Source: Xestospongia bergquistia
Lineage: Eukaryota > Porifera > Demospongiae > Haplosclerida > Petrosiidae
Length of the DNA stretch: 64,000 bases
Assembly: GCA_963965975.1 (NCBI GenBank)
Contig: OZ014423.1
Location: 3,224,001-3,288,000 of the forward strand
Reading direction: 5' to 3'
Below are positions 37,132 to 49,700 of the stretch, in pieces. Each line of letters begins with the position of its first letter. The stretch's first letter is position 1. The position numbers and the translations under genes were made by a program. Below the pieces are notes generated by a model, which had not been told where the DNA came from, ran no database searches, and saw nothing but the letters and a program-made list of their open reading frames with translations.

Positions 37132-39950
37132 ATTGAGAGGAGATGATAAAGTAAACTGCACAGCCTAAAGGACTTTATCTTTGTAACGAAATAAACAGCT
37201 ATTAACACTTTGGTAAGTTAGTTTCATTAACGCTCTAAAGTCTTTAAGTTAAAGACTTTAGAAGGTTTAGACTATTGAGAGAAGTTTATAAAGTAAACTG
37301 CTCCGTCTAAAGGACTTTATGGCACTAACTAAATAAACAGCTATTAACAGTTTAGTAAGTTAGTTTGCATTAACGCTCTAAAGTCTTTAATTTAAAGACT
37401 TTAGAAGGTTTAGACTATTCAGAGAATTTTGTAAAGTAAACTGCTCAGTCTAAAGGACTTTATGGCACTAACTAAATAGGCAGCCATTAACAGTTTAATA
37501 AGTTATTTTTCATTAACGCTCTAAAGTCTTTAAGTTAAAGACTTTAGAAGGTTTAGACTATTGAGAAATGTTTATAAAGTAAACTGCTCAGTCTAAAGGA
37601 CTTTATGGCGCTAACTAAATATAAAGCTATAAACAGTTTAGCAAGTTTGTTTCCATTAACGCTATAAAGTCTTTAAAATAAAGACTTTAGTAGGTTTAGA
37701 CTATTGCGAGAAGTTTATAAAGTAAACTGCTCATTCTAAAGGACTTTATGGCACTAACTAAATAAACAGCTATTAACAGTTTAGCAAGTTAGTTTGCATT
37801 AATGCTATAAAGTGTTTAAGATAAGACTTTAGAAGGTTTAGACTCTTGAGAGAATTTTATGAAGTAAACTGCTCAGTCTAAAGGACTTTATGGCACTAAC
37901 TATATAAACAGCTATTAACAGTTTAGTAAGTTTGTTGGCATTAACGCTCTAAAGTCTTTAAGTTAAAGACTTTAGATGGTTTTGACTATTTAGAGAGGTT
38001 TATAAAGTAAACTCCTCAGTCTAAAAGACTTTATGGCACTTACTAAATAAACCGCTATTAACAGTTTAGTAAGTTTGTTAGCATTAACGCTGTAATGTCT
38101 TTAAATTAAAGACTTTAGAAGGTTTAGACTATTGAGGGAAGTTTATAAAGTAAACTGCTCAGTCTAAAGGACTTTATGGCACTGACTAAATAAACAGATA
38201 TTAAAAGTTTAGTAAGTTAATTTGCATTAACGCTCTAAAGTCTTTAAGTTAAAGACTTTAGAAGGTTTAGACTATTGAGAGATGTTTATAAAGTAAACTG
38301 CTCAGTCTAAATGACTTTATGGCACAATTTAAATGAACAGCTACTAACTGTTTAGTAAGTTAGTTTGCATTAACGCTGTAAAGTGTTTAAGTTAAAGACT
38401 TTAGAAGGTTTAGACTAATGAGAGAAGTTTATAAAGTAAACTGTTCAGCCTAAAGGACTTTATGGCACTAATTAAATAACAGCTATTAACAGTTTAGTAA
38501 GGTAGTTTGCATTAACGCTCTAAAGTGTTTAAGTTAAACACTTTAGAAGGTTTAGACTAATGAGAGAATTTTATAAAGTAAACTTCTCAGTCTAAAGGAC
38601 TTTATGGCACTAACTAAATAAACAACTATTAACAATTAGTAAGTTAGTTTGCGTTAACGCTCTAAAGTCTTTAAGTTAAAGACTTTAGAATGTTTAGACT
38701 ATTGAGAGGAGTTGATAAGCGAACTGAACAGCCTAAAAAACTTTATGTTACAAACGAAATAAACAGCTACTAACGGTTTAGTAAGTTAGTTTGCATTAAC
38801 GCTCTAAAGTCTTTAAGTTAAAGACTTTAGAAGGTTTAGACTATTGAGAGAAGTTTATAAAGTAAACTGCTCAGTCTAAAGGACTTTATGGCACTAACTA
38901 AATAAACAGCTATTAACATTTTTGTAAGTTAGTTTGCATTAACGCACTAAAGTCTTTAATTTAAAGACTTTAGAAGGTTTAGACTATTGAGAGAATTTTA
39001 TAAAGTAAACTGCTCAGTCTAATGGACTTTATGGCACTAACTAAATAAACAGCTATTAACAGTTTAGTAAGATAGTTTGCATTAACGCTCTAAAGTCTTT
39101 AAGTTAAAGACTTTAGAAGGTTTAGACTATTGAGAAATGTTTATAAAGTAAACTGCTCAGTCTAAAGGACTTTATGGTGCTAACTAAATAAACAGCTATT
39201 AACTGTTTAGTAAGTTTGTTTCCATTAACGCTTTAAAGTCTTTCAAATAAAGACTTTATTAGGTTTAGACTATTGAGAGAAGTTTATAAAGTAAAATGCT
39301 CAGTCTAAAGGACTTTATGGCACGAACAAAATAAACAGCTATTAACAGTTTAGTAAGTTAGTTTGCATTAACGCTCTAAAGTCTTTAAGTTAAAGACATT
39401 AGAAGGTTTAGACTCTTGAGAGAATTTTATAAAGTAAACTGCTCAGTCTAAAGATCTTTATGGCACTAACTAAATAAACTGCTATTAACAGTTTAGTAGG
39501 TTTGTTTGCATTAACGCTCTAAAGTCTTTAAGTTAAAGACTTTAGTTGGTTTTGACTATTTAGAGAGGTTTATAAAGTGAACTGCTCAGTCTAAAGGACT
39601 TTATGGCACTAACTAAATAAACCGCTATTAACAGTTTAGTAAGTTAGTTAGCATTAACGCTGTAATGTCTCTAAATTAAAGACTTTAGAAGGTTTAGACT
39701 ATTGAGGGAAGTTTATAAAGTAAAGTGCTCAGTCAAAAGGACTTTATGGCACTAACAAAATAAACAGCTATTAACAGTTTAGTAACTTAGTTTGCATTAA
39801 CGCTCTAAAGTCTTTAAGTTAAAGACTTTAGAATGTTTAGACTATTGAGAGAAGTTTATAAAGTAATCTGCTCAGTCTACAGGACTTTATGGCACTAAAT
39901 GAATAAACAGCTATTAACACTTTAGTAAGTTACTTTGCATTAACACTCTA
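37132..39950 (+). repeat. Eleven-monomer repeat (1.57 kb), nearly two copies
   Basis: Offset pairs are 37132 with 38701 (TTGAGAGGAG and the following AACGAAATAAACAG), 37561 with 39130 (TTGAGAAATG) and 37981 with 39551 (TTTGACTATTTAGAGAGG), giving 1569-1570 bp, 11 monomers less 3. Shared variants include GTTTGTTTCCATTAACGC, AAATAAAGACTTTA and GTTAGCATTAACGCTGTAATG. The first marker also ends copy B (36852) and copy A (21781), so this repeat probably grew out of the end of the macro-unit. Confidence 0.82.
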
Positions 39951-41990
39951 AAGTCTTTAAGATAAAGACCTTAGAAGGTTTAGACTATTGAGAGAATTTT
40001 GTAAAGTAAACTGCTCAGTCTAAAGGACTTTATGGCACTAACTAAATAAACAGCTATTAACAGTTTAGTAAGTTTGTTTGCTTTAACGCTCTAAAGTCTT
40101 TAAGTTAAAGAATTTATAAGGTTTAGACTATTGAGAGAAGTTTATAAAGTACACTGCACAGTCTAAAGGACTTTATGGCACTAACTAAATAAACAGCTAT
40201 TAACAGTTTGGTAAGTTTGTTTGCATTAACGCTTTAAAGTCTTTAGTAAGTTTAGACTATTAAGAGAAGTTTATAAAGTAAACTGCTCAGTCTAAAGGAC
40301 TTTATGTCACTAACTAATAAAAAGCTATTAACAGTTTAGTAAGTTTGTTTGCTTTAACACTTTAAAGTCTTTAAGTAAAGACTTTAAGAGCTTTAGACTA
40401 CTGAGAGGAGTTTATAAAGTAAACTCTTCAGTCTAAAGGACTTTATGGCGCTAACTAAATAAACAGCTATTAACAGTTTAGTAAGTTTGTTTGCATTAAC
40501 GCTCTAAAGTCTTTAAGTTAAAGACTTTAGAAGGTTTAGACTATTGATAGAAATTTATAAAGTAAACTGCTCAGTCTAAAGGACTTCATGGCACTACCTA
40601 AATAAACAGCTATTAACAGTATAGTAAGTTTGTTTGCATTAACGCTTTAAAGTCTTTAAGTTAAAGACTTTAGATGGTTTAGACTATTTAGAGAAGTTTA
40701 TAAAGTAAACTGCTCAGTCTAAAGGACTTTATGGCACTAACTAAATAAACCGCTATTAATATTTTAGTAAGTTAGTTAGCATTAACACTCTAATGTCTTT
40801 AAGTTAAAGACTTTAGAAGGTTTAGACTATTGAGAGAAGTTTATAAAGAAGACTGCTTAGTCTAAAGCACTTGATGGCACTAACAAATAAACAACTTTTA
40901 ACATTTTAGTAAATTTGTTTGCTTTAACGCTCTAAAGACTTTAAGTTAAAGACTTTAGAATATTTAGACTATTGAGAGAACTTTGTAAAGTAAACTGTCA
41001 GTCTAAAGGACATTATGGCACTAACTAAATAAACAACTATTAACAGTTTAGTAAGTTACTTTGCATTAACACTCTGAAGTCTTTAAGTTAAAGACTTTAG
41101 AAGGTTTAGACTATTGAGAGAATTTTCTAAAGTAGACTGCTCAGTTTAAAGGACTTTATGGCACTAACTAATAAACAGCTATTAAGAGTTTAGTAACTTT
41201 GTTTGCATTAAGGCTCTAAGGTCTTTAAGTTAAAGACTTTAGAAGGTTTAGACTATTGAGAGAAGTTTATAAAGTAAACTGCTCAGTCTAAAGGACTTTA
41301 TTGCACTAACTATGTAGACAGCTATTAACAGTTTAGTAAGTTAGTTAGCATTTATGCTCTAAAGTCTTTAAGTTAAAGACTTTAGAAGGTTTAAACTATT
41401 GAGAGAATTTTATAAAGTAAACTGCTCAGTCTAAAGGACTTTTTGGCACTAACTAAATAAAGAGCTTTTAACAGTTTAGTAAGTTAGTTAGCATTAACGC
41501 TCTAAAGTCTTTACGTTAAAGACTTTAGAAGGTTTGGACTATTGAGGGAATTTTATAAAGTAAACAGCTCAGTCTAAAGGACTTTATGGCACTAACTAAA
41601 TAAACAGCTTTTAACAGTTTAGTAAGTTAGTTTGCATTAACGCTCTAAAGTCTTTAAGTTAAAGACTTTAGAAGGTTTAGACTATTGAGAGAAGTTTATA
41701 AAGTAAACTGCTCAGTATAAAGGACTTTGTGGCACTAACTAATAAACAGATATTAACAGTTTAGTAAGTTAGTTTGCATTGACGCTCTAAAGTCTTTAAG
41801 GTAAACACTTTAGAAGGTTTAGACTATTGAGTGAAGATTATAAAGTAAACTGCTTAGTCTAAAGGACTTTATGGCGCTAATTAATTAAAAGCTATTAACA
41901 GTTTAGTAAATTATTTTGCATTAACGCTGTAAAGTGTTTGTGTTAAAGACTTTAGAAGGTTTGAACTAATGAGAGAAGTTTATAAAGTAA
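39950..41990 (+). repeat. Unit D, copy 1
   Basis: Series of variants GATAAAGACCTTAGAAGG (39961), a 129-bp short monomer (40153), CTTTAAGAGCTTTAGACTAC with GAGAGGAG (40381), CTACCTAAATAAAC, GAAGACTGCTTAG, TATGTAGACAGC, GACTTTTTGGCAC (41440) and GGTAAACACTTTAG. It matches 42.0-43.8 kb at an offset of 1709 and 44.18-46.1 kb at 4224, then about 4083 after a one-monomer loss. Confidence 0.85.
40153..40281 (+). repeat. 129-bp short monomer, type T3 (first)
   Basis: Lacks 14 bp, about half of the 29-bp palindrome: CTTTAAAGTCTTTAGTAAG instead of both arms. The deletion is flanked by TCTTT/ACTTT, so it could have arisen by slippage or hairpin bypass between the arms. It recurs at 44377 at exactly 4224 bp. 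Confidence 0.9.
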
Positions 41991-43880
41991 ACAGCTCTGT
42001 CTAAAGGACTTTATGGTACTAACTAATAAAAAGCTATTAACAGTTTAGTAACTTTGTTTGCTTGAACACTTTAAAGTCTTTAAGTAAAGACTTTAAGAGC
42101 TTTAGACTACTGAGAGGAGTTTATAAAGTAAACTCTTCAGTCTAAAGGACTTTATGGCGCTAACTAAATAAACAGCTATTAACAGTTTAGTAAGTTTGTT
42201 TGCATCAACGCTCTAAAGTCTTTAAGTTAAAGACTTTAGAAGGTTTAGACTATTGATAGAAATTTATAAAGTAAACTGCTCAGTCTAAAGGACTTCATGG
42301 CACTACCTATACAAACAGCTATTAACAGTTTAGTAAGTTTGTTTGCATTAACGCTTTAAAGTCTTTAAGTTAAAGACTTTAGATGGTTTAGACTATTTAG
42401 AGAAGTTTATAAAGTAAACTGCTCAGTCTAAAGGACTTTATGGCACTAACTAAATAAACCGCTATTAACATTTTAGTAAGTTAGTTAGCATTAACACTCT
42501 AATGACTTTAAGTTAAAGACTTTAGAAGGTTTAGACTATTGAGAGAAGTTTATAAAGAAGACTGCTCAGTCTAAAGCACTTTATGGCACTAACAAATAAA
42601 CAACTTTTAACATTTTAGTAAGTTTGTTTGCTTTAACGCTCTAAAGACTTTAAGTTAAAGACTTTAGAATGTTTAGAGTGTTGAGAGAACTTTGTAAAGT
42701 AAACTGCTCAGTATAAAGGACATTATGGCTCTAACTAAATAAACAGCTATTAACAGTTTAGTAAGTTACTTTGCATTAACACTCTGAAGTCTTTAAGTTA
42801 AAGACTTTAGAAGGTTTAGACTATTGAGAGAATTTTCTAAAGTAGACTGCTCAGTTTAAAGGACTTTATGGCACTAACTAATAAACAGCTATTAAGAGTT
42901 TAGTAACTTTGTTTGCATTAAGGCTCTAAGGTCTTTAAGTTAAAGACTTTAGAAGGTTTAGACTATTGAGAGAAGTTTATAAAGTAAACTGCTCAGTCTA
43001 AAGGACTTTATTGCACTAACTATGTAGACAGCTATTAACAGTTTAGTAAGTTAGTTAGCAATTATGCTCTAAAGTCTTTAAGTAAAGACTTTAGAAGGTT
43101 TAGACTATTGAGAGAATTTTATAAAGTAAACTGCTCAGTCTAAAGGACTTTTTGGCACTAACTAAATAAAGAGCTTTTAACAGTTTAGTATTTAGTTTGC
43201 ATTAACGCTCTAAAGTCTTTAAGTTAAAGACTTTAGAAGGTTTGGACTATTGAGGGAATTTTATAAAGTAATCTGCTCAGTCTAAAGGACTTTATGGCAC
43301 TAACTAAATAAACAGCTTTTAACAGTTTAGTAAGTTAGTTTGCATTAACGCTCTAAAGTCTTTACGTTAAAGACTTTAGAAGGTTTGGACTATTGAGGGA
43401 ATTTTATAAAGTAAACAGCTCAGTCTAAAGGACTTTATGGCACTAACTAAATAAACAGCTTTTAACAGTTTAGTAAGTTAGTTTGCATTAACGCTCTAAA
43501 GTCTTTAAGTTAAAGACTTTAGAAGGTTTAGACTATTGAGAGAAGTTTATAAAGTAAACTGCTCAGTATAAAGGACTTTGTGGCACTAACTAATAAACAG
43601 ATATTAACAGTTTAGTAAGTTAGTTTGCATTGACGCTCTAAAGTCTTTAAGGTAAACACTTTAGAAGGTTTAGACTATTGAGTGAAGATTATAAAGTAAA
43701 CTGCTTAGTCTAAAGGACTTTATGGCACTAATTAATTAAAAGCTATTAACAGTTTAGTAAATTATTTTGCATTAACGCTGTAAAGTGTTTGTGTTAAAGA
43801 CTTTAGAAGGTTTGAACTAATGAGAGAAGTTTATAAAGTAAACAGCTCTGTCTAAAGGACTTTATGGTACTAACTAATAA
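41990..43880 (+). repeat. Unit D, copy 2
   Basis: Follows copy 1 at an offset of 1709 (40381 with 42090, 41440 with 43149). It contains an extra monomer from a local duplication: GGTTTGGACTATTGAGGG occurs at about 43238 and again about 142 bp later. That is why the next marker spacing grows to 1851 (42090 to 43941). Confidence 0.82.
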
Positions 43881-43982
43881 AAAGCTATTAACAGTTTAGT
43901 AAGTTTGTTTGCTTTAACACTTTAAAGTCTTTAAGTAAAGACTTTAAGAGCTTTAGACTACTGAGAGGAGTTTATAAAGTAA

Positions 43983-44091
43983 ACTCTTCAGTCTAAAGGA
44001 CTTTATGGCGCTAACTAAATAAACAGCTTCTAAAGTCTTTAAGTTAAAGACTTTAGAAGGTTTAGACTATTGAGAGAAGTTTATGAAGTAA
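43983..44091 (+). repeat. 109-bp short monomer, type T4 (first)
   Basis: Loses 34 bp: AAACAGCT is joined to TCTAAAGTC, which removes monomer positions 47-80 including the CpG and TTTGCATTAAC. The 29-bp palindrome is kept. The identical junction AAACAGCTTCTAAAG is found at 46215-46323. Confidence 0.92.
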
Positions 44092-44376
44092 ACTGCTCAG
44101 TATAAAGGACTTTGTGGCACTAACTAATAAACAGATATTAACAGTTTAGTAAGTTAGTTTGCATTGACGCACTAAAGTCTTTAAGATAAAGACCTTAGAA
44201 GGTTTAGACTATTGAGAGAATTTTGTAAAGTAAACTGCTCAGTCTAAAGGACCTTATGGCACTAACTAAATAAACAGCTATTAACAGTTTAGTAAGTTTG
44301 TTTGCTTTAACGCTCTAAAGTCTTTAAGTTAAAGAATTTATAAGGTTTAGACTATTGAGAGAAGTTTATAAAGTAA

Positions 44377-44505
44377 ACTGCACAGTCTAAAGGACTTTAT
44401 GGCACTAACTAAATAAACAGCTATTAACAGTTTGGTAAGTTTGTTTGCATTAACGCTTTAAAGTCTTTAGTAAATTTAGACTATTAAGAGAAGTTTATAA
44501 AGTAA
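44377..44505 (+). repeat. 129-bp short monomer, type T3 (second)
   Basis: Same 14-bp loss of one palindrome arm as at 40153, exactly 4224 bp later, with the same neighbours (TTAGACTATTAAGAGAAG after it). Confidence 0.9.
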
Positions 44506-46214
44506 ACTGCTCAGTCTAAAGGACTTTATGGCACTAACTAATAAAAAGCTTTTAACAGTTTAGTAAGTTTGTTTGCTTTAACACTTTAAAGTCTTTAAGT
44601 AAAGACTTTAAGAGCTTTAGACTACTGAGAGGAGTTTATAAAGTAAACTCTTCAGTCTAAAGGACTTTATGGCGCTAACTAAATAAACAGCTATTAACAG
44701 TTTAGTAAGTTTGTTTGCATTAACGCTCTAAAGTCTTTAAGTTAAAGACTTTAGAAGGTTTAGACTATTGATAGAAATTTATAAAGTAAACTGCTCAGTC
44801 TAAAGGACTTCATGGCACTACCTAAATAAACAGCTATTAACAGTATAGTAAGTTTGTTTGCATTAACGCTTTAAAGTCTTTAAGTTAAAGACTTTAGATG
44901 GTTTAGACTATTGAGAGAAGTTTATAAAGTAAACTGCTCAGTCTAAAGGACTTTATGGCACTAACTAAATAAACCGCTATTAATATTTTAGTAAGTTAGT
45001 TAGCATTAACACTCTAATGTCTTTAATTTAAAGACTTTAGAAGGTTTAGACTATTGAGAGAAGTTTATAAAGAAGACTGCTTAGTCTAAAGCACTTGATG
45101 GCACTAACAAATAAACAACTTTTAACATTTTAGTAAGTTTGTTTGCTTTAACGCTCTAAAGACTTTAAGTTAAAGACTTTAGAATGTTTAGACTATTGAG
45201 AGAACTTTGTAAAGTAAACTGCTCAGTCTAAAGGACATTATGGCACTAACTAAATAAACAACTATTAACAGTTTAGTAAGTTACTTTGCATTAACACTCT
45301 GAAGTCTTTAAGTTAAAGACTTTAGAAGGTTTAGACTATTGAGAGAAGTTTATAAAGTAAACTGCTCAGTCTAAAGGACTTTATTGCACTAACTATGTAG
45401 ACAGCTATTAACAGTTTAGTAAGTTAGTTAGCATTTATGCTCTAAAGTCTTTAAGTTAAAGACTTTAGAAGGTTTAAACTATTGAGAGAAGTTTATAAAG
45501 TAAACTGCTCAGTCTAAAGGACTTTTTGGCACTAACTAAATAAAGAGCTTTTAACAGTTTAGTAAGTTAGTTAGCATTAACGCTCTAAAGTCTTTACGTT
45601 AAAGACTTTAGAAGGTTTGGACTATTGAGGGAATTTTATAAAGTAAACAGCTCAGTCTAAAGGACTTTATGGCACTAACTAAATAAACAGCTTTTAACAG
45701 TTTAGTAAGTTAGTTTGCATTAACGCTCTAAAGTCTTTAAGTTAAAGACTTTAGAATGTTTAGACTATTGAGAGAAGTTTATAAAGTAAACTGCTCAGTA
45801 TAAAGGACTTTGTGGCACTAACTAATAAACAGATATTAACAGTTTAGTAAGTTAGTTTGCATTGACGCTCTAAAGTCTTTAAGGTAAACACTTTAGAAGG
45901 TTTAGACTATTGAGTGAAGATTATAAAGTAAACTGCTTAGTCTAAAGGACTTTATGGCACTAATTAATTAAAAGCTATTAACAGTTTAGTAAATTATTTT
46001 GCATTAACGCTGTAAAGTGTTTGTGTTAAAGACTTTAGAAGGTTTGAACTAATGAGAGAAGTTTATAAAGTAAACAGCTTTGTCTAAAGGACTTTATGGT
46101 ACTAACTAATAAAAAGCTATTAACAGTTTAGTAAGTTTGTTTGCTTTAACACTTTAAAGTCTTTAATTAAAGACTTTAAGAGCTTTAGACTACTGAGAGG
46201 AGTTTATAAAGTAA

Positions 46215-46323
46215 ACTCTTCAGTCTAAAGGACTTTATGGCGCTAACTAAATAAACAGCTTCTAAAGTCTTTAAGTTAAAGACTTTAGAAGGTTTAGACT
46301 ATTGAGAGAAGTTTATGAAGTAA
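46215..46323 (+). repeat. 109-bp short monomer, type T4 (second)
   Basis: Same 34-bp deletion and same neighbours (TTATGAAGTAAACTGCTCAG after it) as the 43983 monomer, 2232 bp downstream. One deletion event followed by amplification explains both. Confidence 0.92.
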
Positions 46324-46329
46324 ACTGCT

Positions 46330-46980
46330 CAGTATAAAGGACTTTGTGGCACTAACTAATAAACAGATATTAACAGTTTAGTAAGTTAGTTTGCATTGAC
46401 GCACTAAAGTCTTTAAGGTAAACACTTTAGAAGGTTTAGACTATTGAGTGAAGATTATAAAGTAAACTGCTTAGTCTAAAGGACTTTATGGCGCTAATTA
46501 ATTAAACAGCTATTAACAGTTTAGTAAATTATTTTGCATTAACGCTGTAAAGTGTTTGTGTTAAAGACTTTAGAAGGTTTAAACTAATGAGAGAAGTTTA
46601 TAATGTAAGCAGCTCTGTCTAAAGGACTTTATGGCAATAACTAAATCAACAGCTATTAACAGTTTAGTAAGGTAGTTTGCATTAACGCTAAAAAGTCTTT
46701 AAGTTAAAGACTTTGAAAGGTTTAGACTATTGAGAGAAGTTTATAAAGTAAACTTCTCAGTCTAAAGGACTTAATGGCACTAAATAAATAAACAACTATT
46801 AACAGTTAGTAAGTTAGTTTGCATTAACGCTCTAAAGTCTTTAAGTTAAAGACTTTAGAAGGTTTAGACTATTGAGAGAATTTTATATAGTAAACTGCTC
46901 AGTCTAAAGGACTTTATGGCACTAACTAAATAAACAGCTATTAACAGTTTAGTAAGTTAGTTTGCATTAACGCTCTAAAG
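46330..46980 (+). repeat. Transition monomers between D and E domains
   Basis: Four to five monomers. The first two still carry D-type variants (GGTAAACACTTTAG, GTGTTTGTGTTAAAG, TTAATTAAACAG), and the later ones are close to consensus. Only satellite sequence is present. Confidence 0.7.
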
Positions 46981-49700
46981 TCTTTAAGTTAAAGACTTTA
47001 GAATGTTCAGACTATTGAGAGAAGATTATAAAGTAAACTGCTCAGTCTAAAGGACTTTATGGCGTTAACCAATTAAACAGCTCTTAACAGTTTAGTAAGT
47101 TTGTTTGCATTAACGCTCTAAAGTCTTTAAGTTAAAGACTTTAGAAGGTTTAAACTATTGAGAGAAATTTATAAAGTAAACAGCTTAGTCTAAAGGACTT
47201 TATGGCACTAACTAAATAAACATCTATTAACAGTTTAGTAAGTTTGTTTGCATTAACGCTCTAAAGTCTTTAAGTTAAAGACTTTAGAAGGTTTAAACTA
47301 TTGAGAGAATTTTATAAAGTAAACTGCTCAGTCTAAAGGACTTTATGGCACTAACTAAATAAACAGCTATTAACAGTTTAGTAAGTTAGTTTGCATTACC
47401 GCTCTAAAGTCTTTAAGTTAAAGACTTTAGAAGGCTTAGACTATTGAGAGAAGTTTATAAAGTAAACTGCTTAGTCTAAAGGACTTTATGGCACTAACTA
47501 AATAAAGAGCTATTAACAGTTTAGTAAGTTAGTTTACATTAACGCTTTAAAGTCTTTAAGTTAATGACTTTAAGAGCTTTAGACTATTGAGAGAAGTTTA
47601 TAAAGTAAACTGCTCAGTCTAAAGGACTTTATGGCACTAACTAAATAAACAGCTATTAACAGTTTATTAAGTTTGTTTGCATTAACGCTCTAAAGTCTTT
47701 AAGGTAAAGACTTTAAAATGTTTAGACTATTTAAACAAGTTTTAAAGTAAACTCTCAGTTTAAAGGACTTTATGCCACTAACTAAATAAACAGCTATTAA
47801 CAGTTTAGTAAGTTTGTTTGCATCAACGTTCTAATGTCCTTAAGTTGGAGACTTTAGAAGATTTAAGCTATTGAGAGAAGTTTCTAAAGTAAACTGCTCA
47901 GTCTAAAGGACTTTATGGCACTAACTAAATTAACAGGTATTAACAGTTTAGTAAGATAGTTTGCATTAACGCTCCAAAGTCTGTAAGTTAAAGAATTTAG
48001 AAGGTTTGTACTATTGAGAGAAGTTTATAGAGTAAACTGCTCAGTTTAAAGGACTTTATGGCACTAACCAAATAAACAGCTATTAACTATTTGGTAAGTT
48101 ACTTTGCATTAAGACTTTAAAGTCTTTAAGATAAAGACTTTAGAAGGTTTAGACTATTGAGAGATTTTTATAAAGTAAACTGCTCAGTCTAAAGGACTTT
48201 ATGGCACTAACTGAATAAACAGCTATTAACAGTTTAGTAAGTTAGTTTGCTTTAACGCTCTAAAGACTTTCAGTTAAAGACTTTAGAAGGTTTAGACTAT
48301 TGAGAGAAGTTTATAAAGTAAACTGCTCAGTCTAAAGAACTTTATGGCACTAACTAAATAAAGAGCTATTAACAGTTCAGTAAGTTAGTTTGCATTAATG
48401 CACTAAAGTCTTTAAGTTAGAGAGTTTAGAAGGTTTAGACTGTTGAGAGTAGTTTATAAAGTAAACTGCTCAGTCTAAAGGACTTTATGGCACTAAATAA
48501 ATAAACAGCTATTAACAGTTTAGTAAGTTTGTTTGCATTAACGCTCTAAAGTCTTTAAGTTAAAGACTTTAGATGGTTTAGACTATTTAGAGAAGTTTAT
48601 AAAGTAAACTGCTCAGTCTAAAGGACTTTACGGCACTAACTAAATAAACCGCTATTAATAGTTTCGTAAGTTAGTTAGCATTAACGCTCTAATGTCTTTA
48701 AGTTAAAGACTTTAGAAGGTTTAGACTATTGAGAGAAGTTTATAAAGTAAAGTGCTAAGTCGAAAGGACTTTGTGGCACTAACTAAATAAATAGCTACTA
48801 ACAGTTTAGTAAGACAGTTTGCATAACTCTCTAACGTCTGTAAGTTAAAGACTTTAGAAGGTTTAGACTATTGAGAGAAGTTTATAAAGTAAACTGCTCA
48901 GTCTAAACGACTTTATGGCACTAACTAAATGAACAGCTATTAACAGTTTGTTAAGTTACTTTGCATTAACACTCTAAAGTCTTTAAGTTAAACACTTTAG
49001 AAGGTTTAGACTATTGAGAGAATTTTATAAAGTAAACTGCTCAGTCTAAAGGACTTTATGGCACTAACTAAATAAACAGCTATTAACAGTTTAGTAAGTT
49101 AGTTTGCATTAATGCTCTAAAGTCTTTAAGTTGGAGACTTTAGAAGGTTTAGACTATTGAGAGAAGTTTATAAAGTAAACTGCTCAGTCTAAAGCACTTT
49201 ATGGCACTAACTAAATAAACAGCTATTAACAGTTTAGTAAGTTTGTTTGCATTAACGCTCTAAAGTCTTTAAGTTAAAGACTTTAGAAAGTTTAGACTAT
49301 TGATAGAAGTTTATTAAGTAAACTACTCAGTCTAAAGGACTTTATGGAACTAACTAAATAAACAGCTATTAACAGTTTAGTAAGTTTTTTTGCATTAACG
49401 CTCCAAAGTCTTTAAGTTAAAGACTTTAGATGGTTTAGACTATTGACAAAAGTTTATAAAGTAAACTGCTCAGTCTAAAGGACTTTACGGTACTAACTAA
49501 ATGAAAAGCTATTAATAGTTTCGTAAGTTAGTTAGCATTAACGCTCTAATGTCTTTAAGTTAAAGACTTTAGAAGGTTCAGACTATTGAGAGAATTTTAT
49601 AAAGTAAACTGCTCAGTCTAAAGGACTTTATGGCACAAACTAAATAAACAGCTATTAACAGTTTAGTAAGTTAGTTTGCATTAACGCTCTAAAGTCTTTA
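46980..49700 (+). repeat. Unit E, copy 1
   Basis: Marker series: GGCGTTAACCAATTAAAC with CTCTTAACAG (47061), CATCAACGTTCTAATGTCC (47821), TTTGGTAAGTTACTTTGC, GACTTTCAGTTAAAG, ATAGCTACTAACAG with AAGACAGTTTGCATAAC (48791) and AAGTTGGAGAC (about 49130). It also has the late monomers at 49.2-49.6 kb (ATTAATAGTTTCGTAAG). It matches copy 2 at an offset of 2714 at its left end and 2430 from 47.8 kb onward, a two-monomer difference. Confidence 0.83.

Larger units (their letters stand above)
43880..46330 (+). repeat. Unit D, copy 3 with spliced junctions
   Basis: Starts with the CTTTAAGAGC monomer (43941), then a 109-bp short monomer and TGACGCACTAAAGTC. At about 44175 it jumps to sequence matching 39.95 kb and follows copy 1 at an offset of 4224 (44185 with 39961, 44377 with 40153, 44605 with 40381). 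Near 46215 the 109-bp monomer appears again, 2232 bp after its first occurrence. The arrangement is a repeat of repeats with an outer period of 2.2-4.2 kb. Confidence 0.8.
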
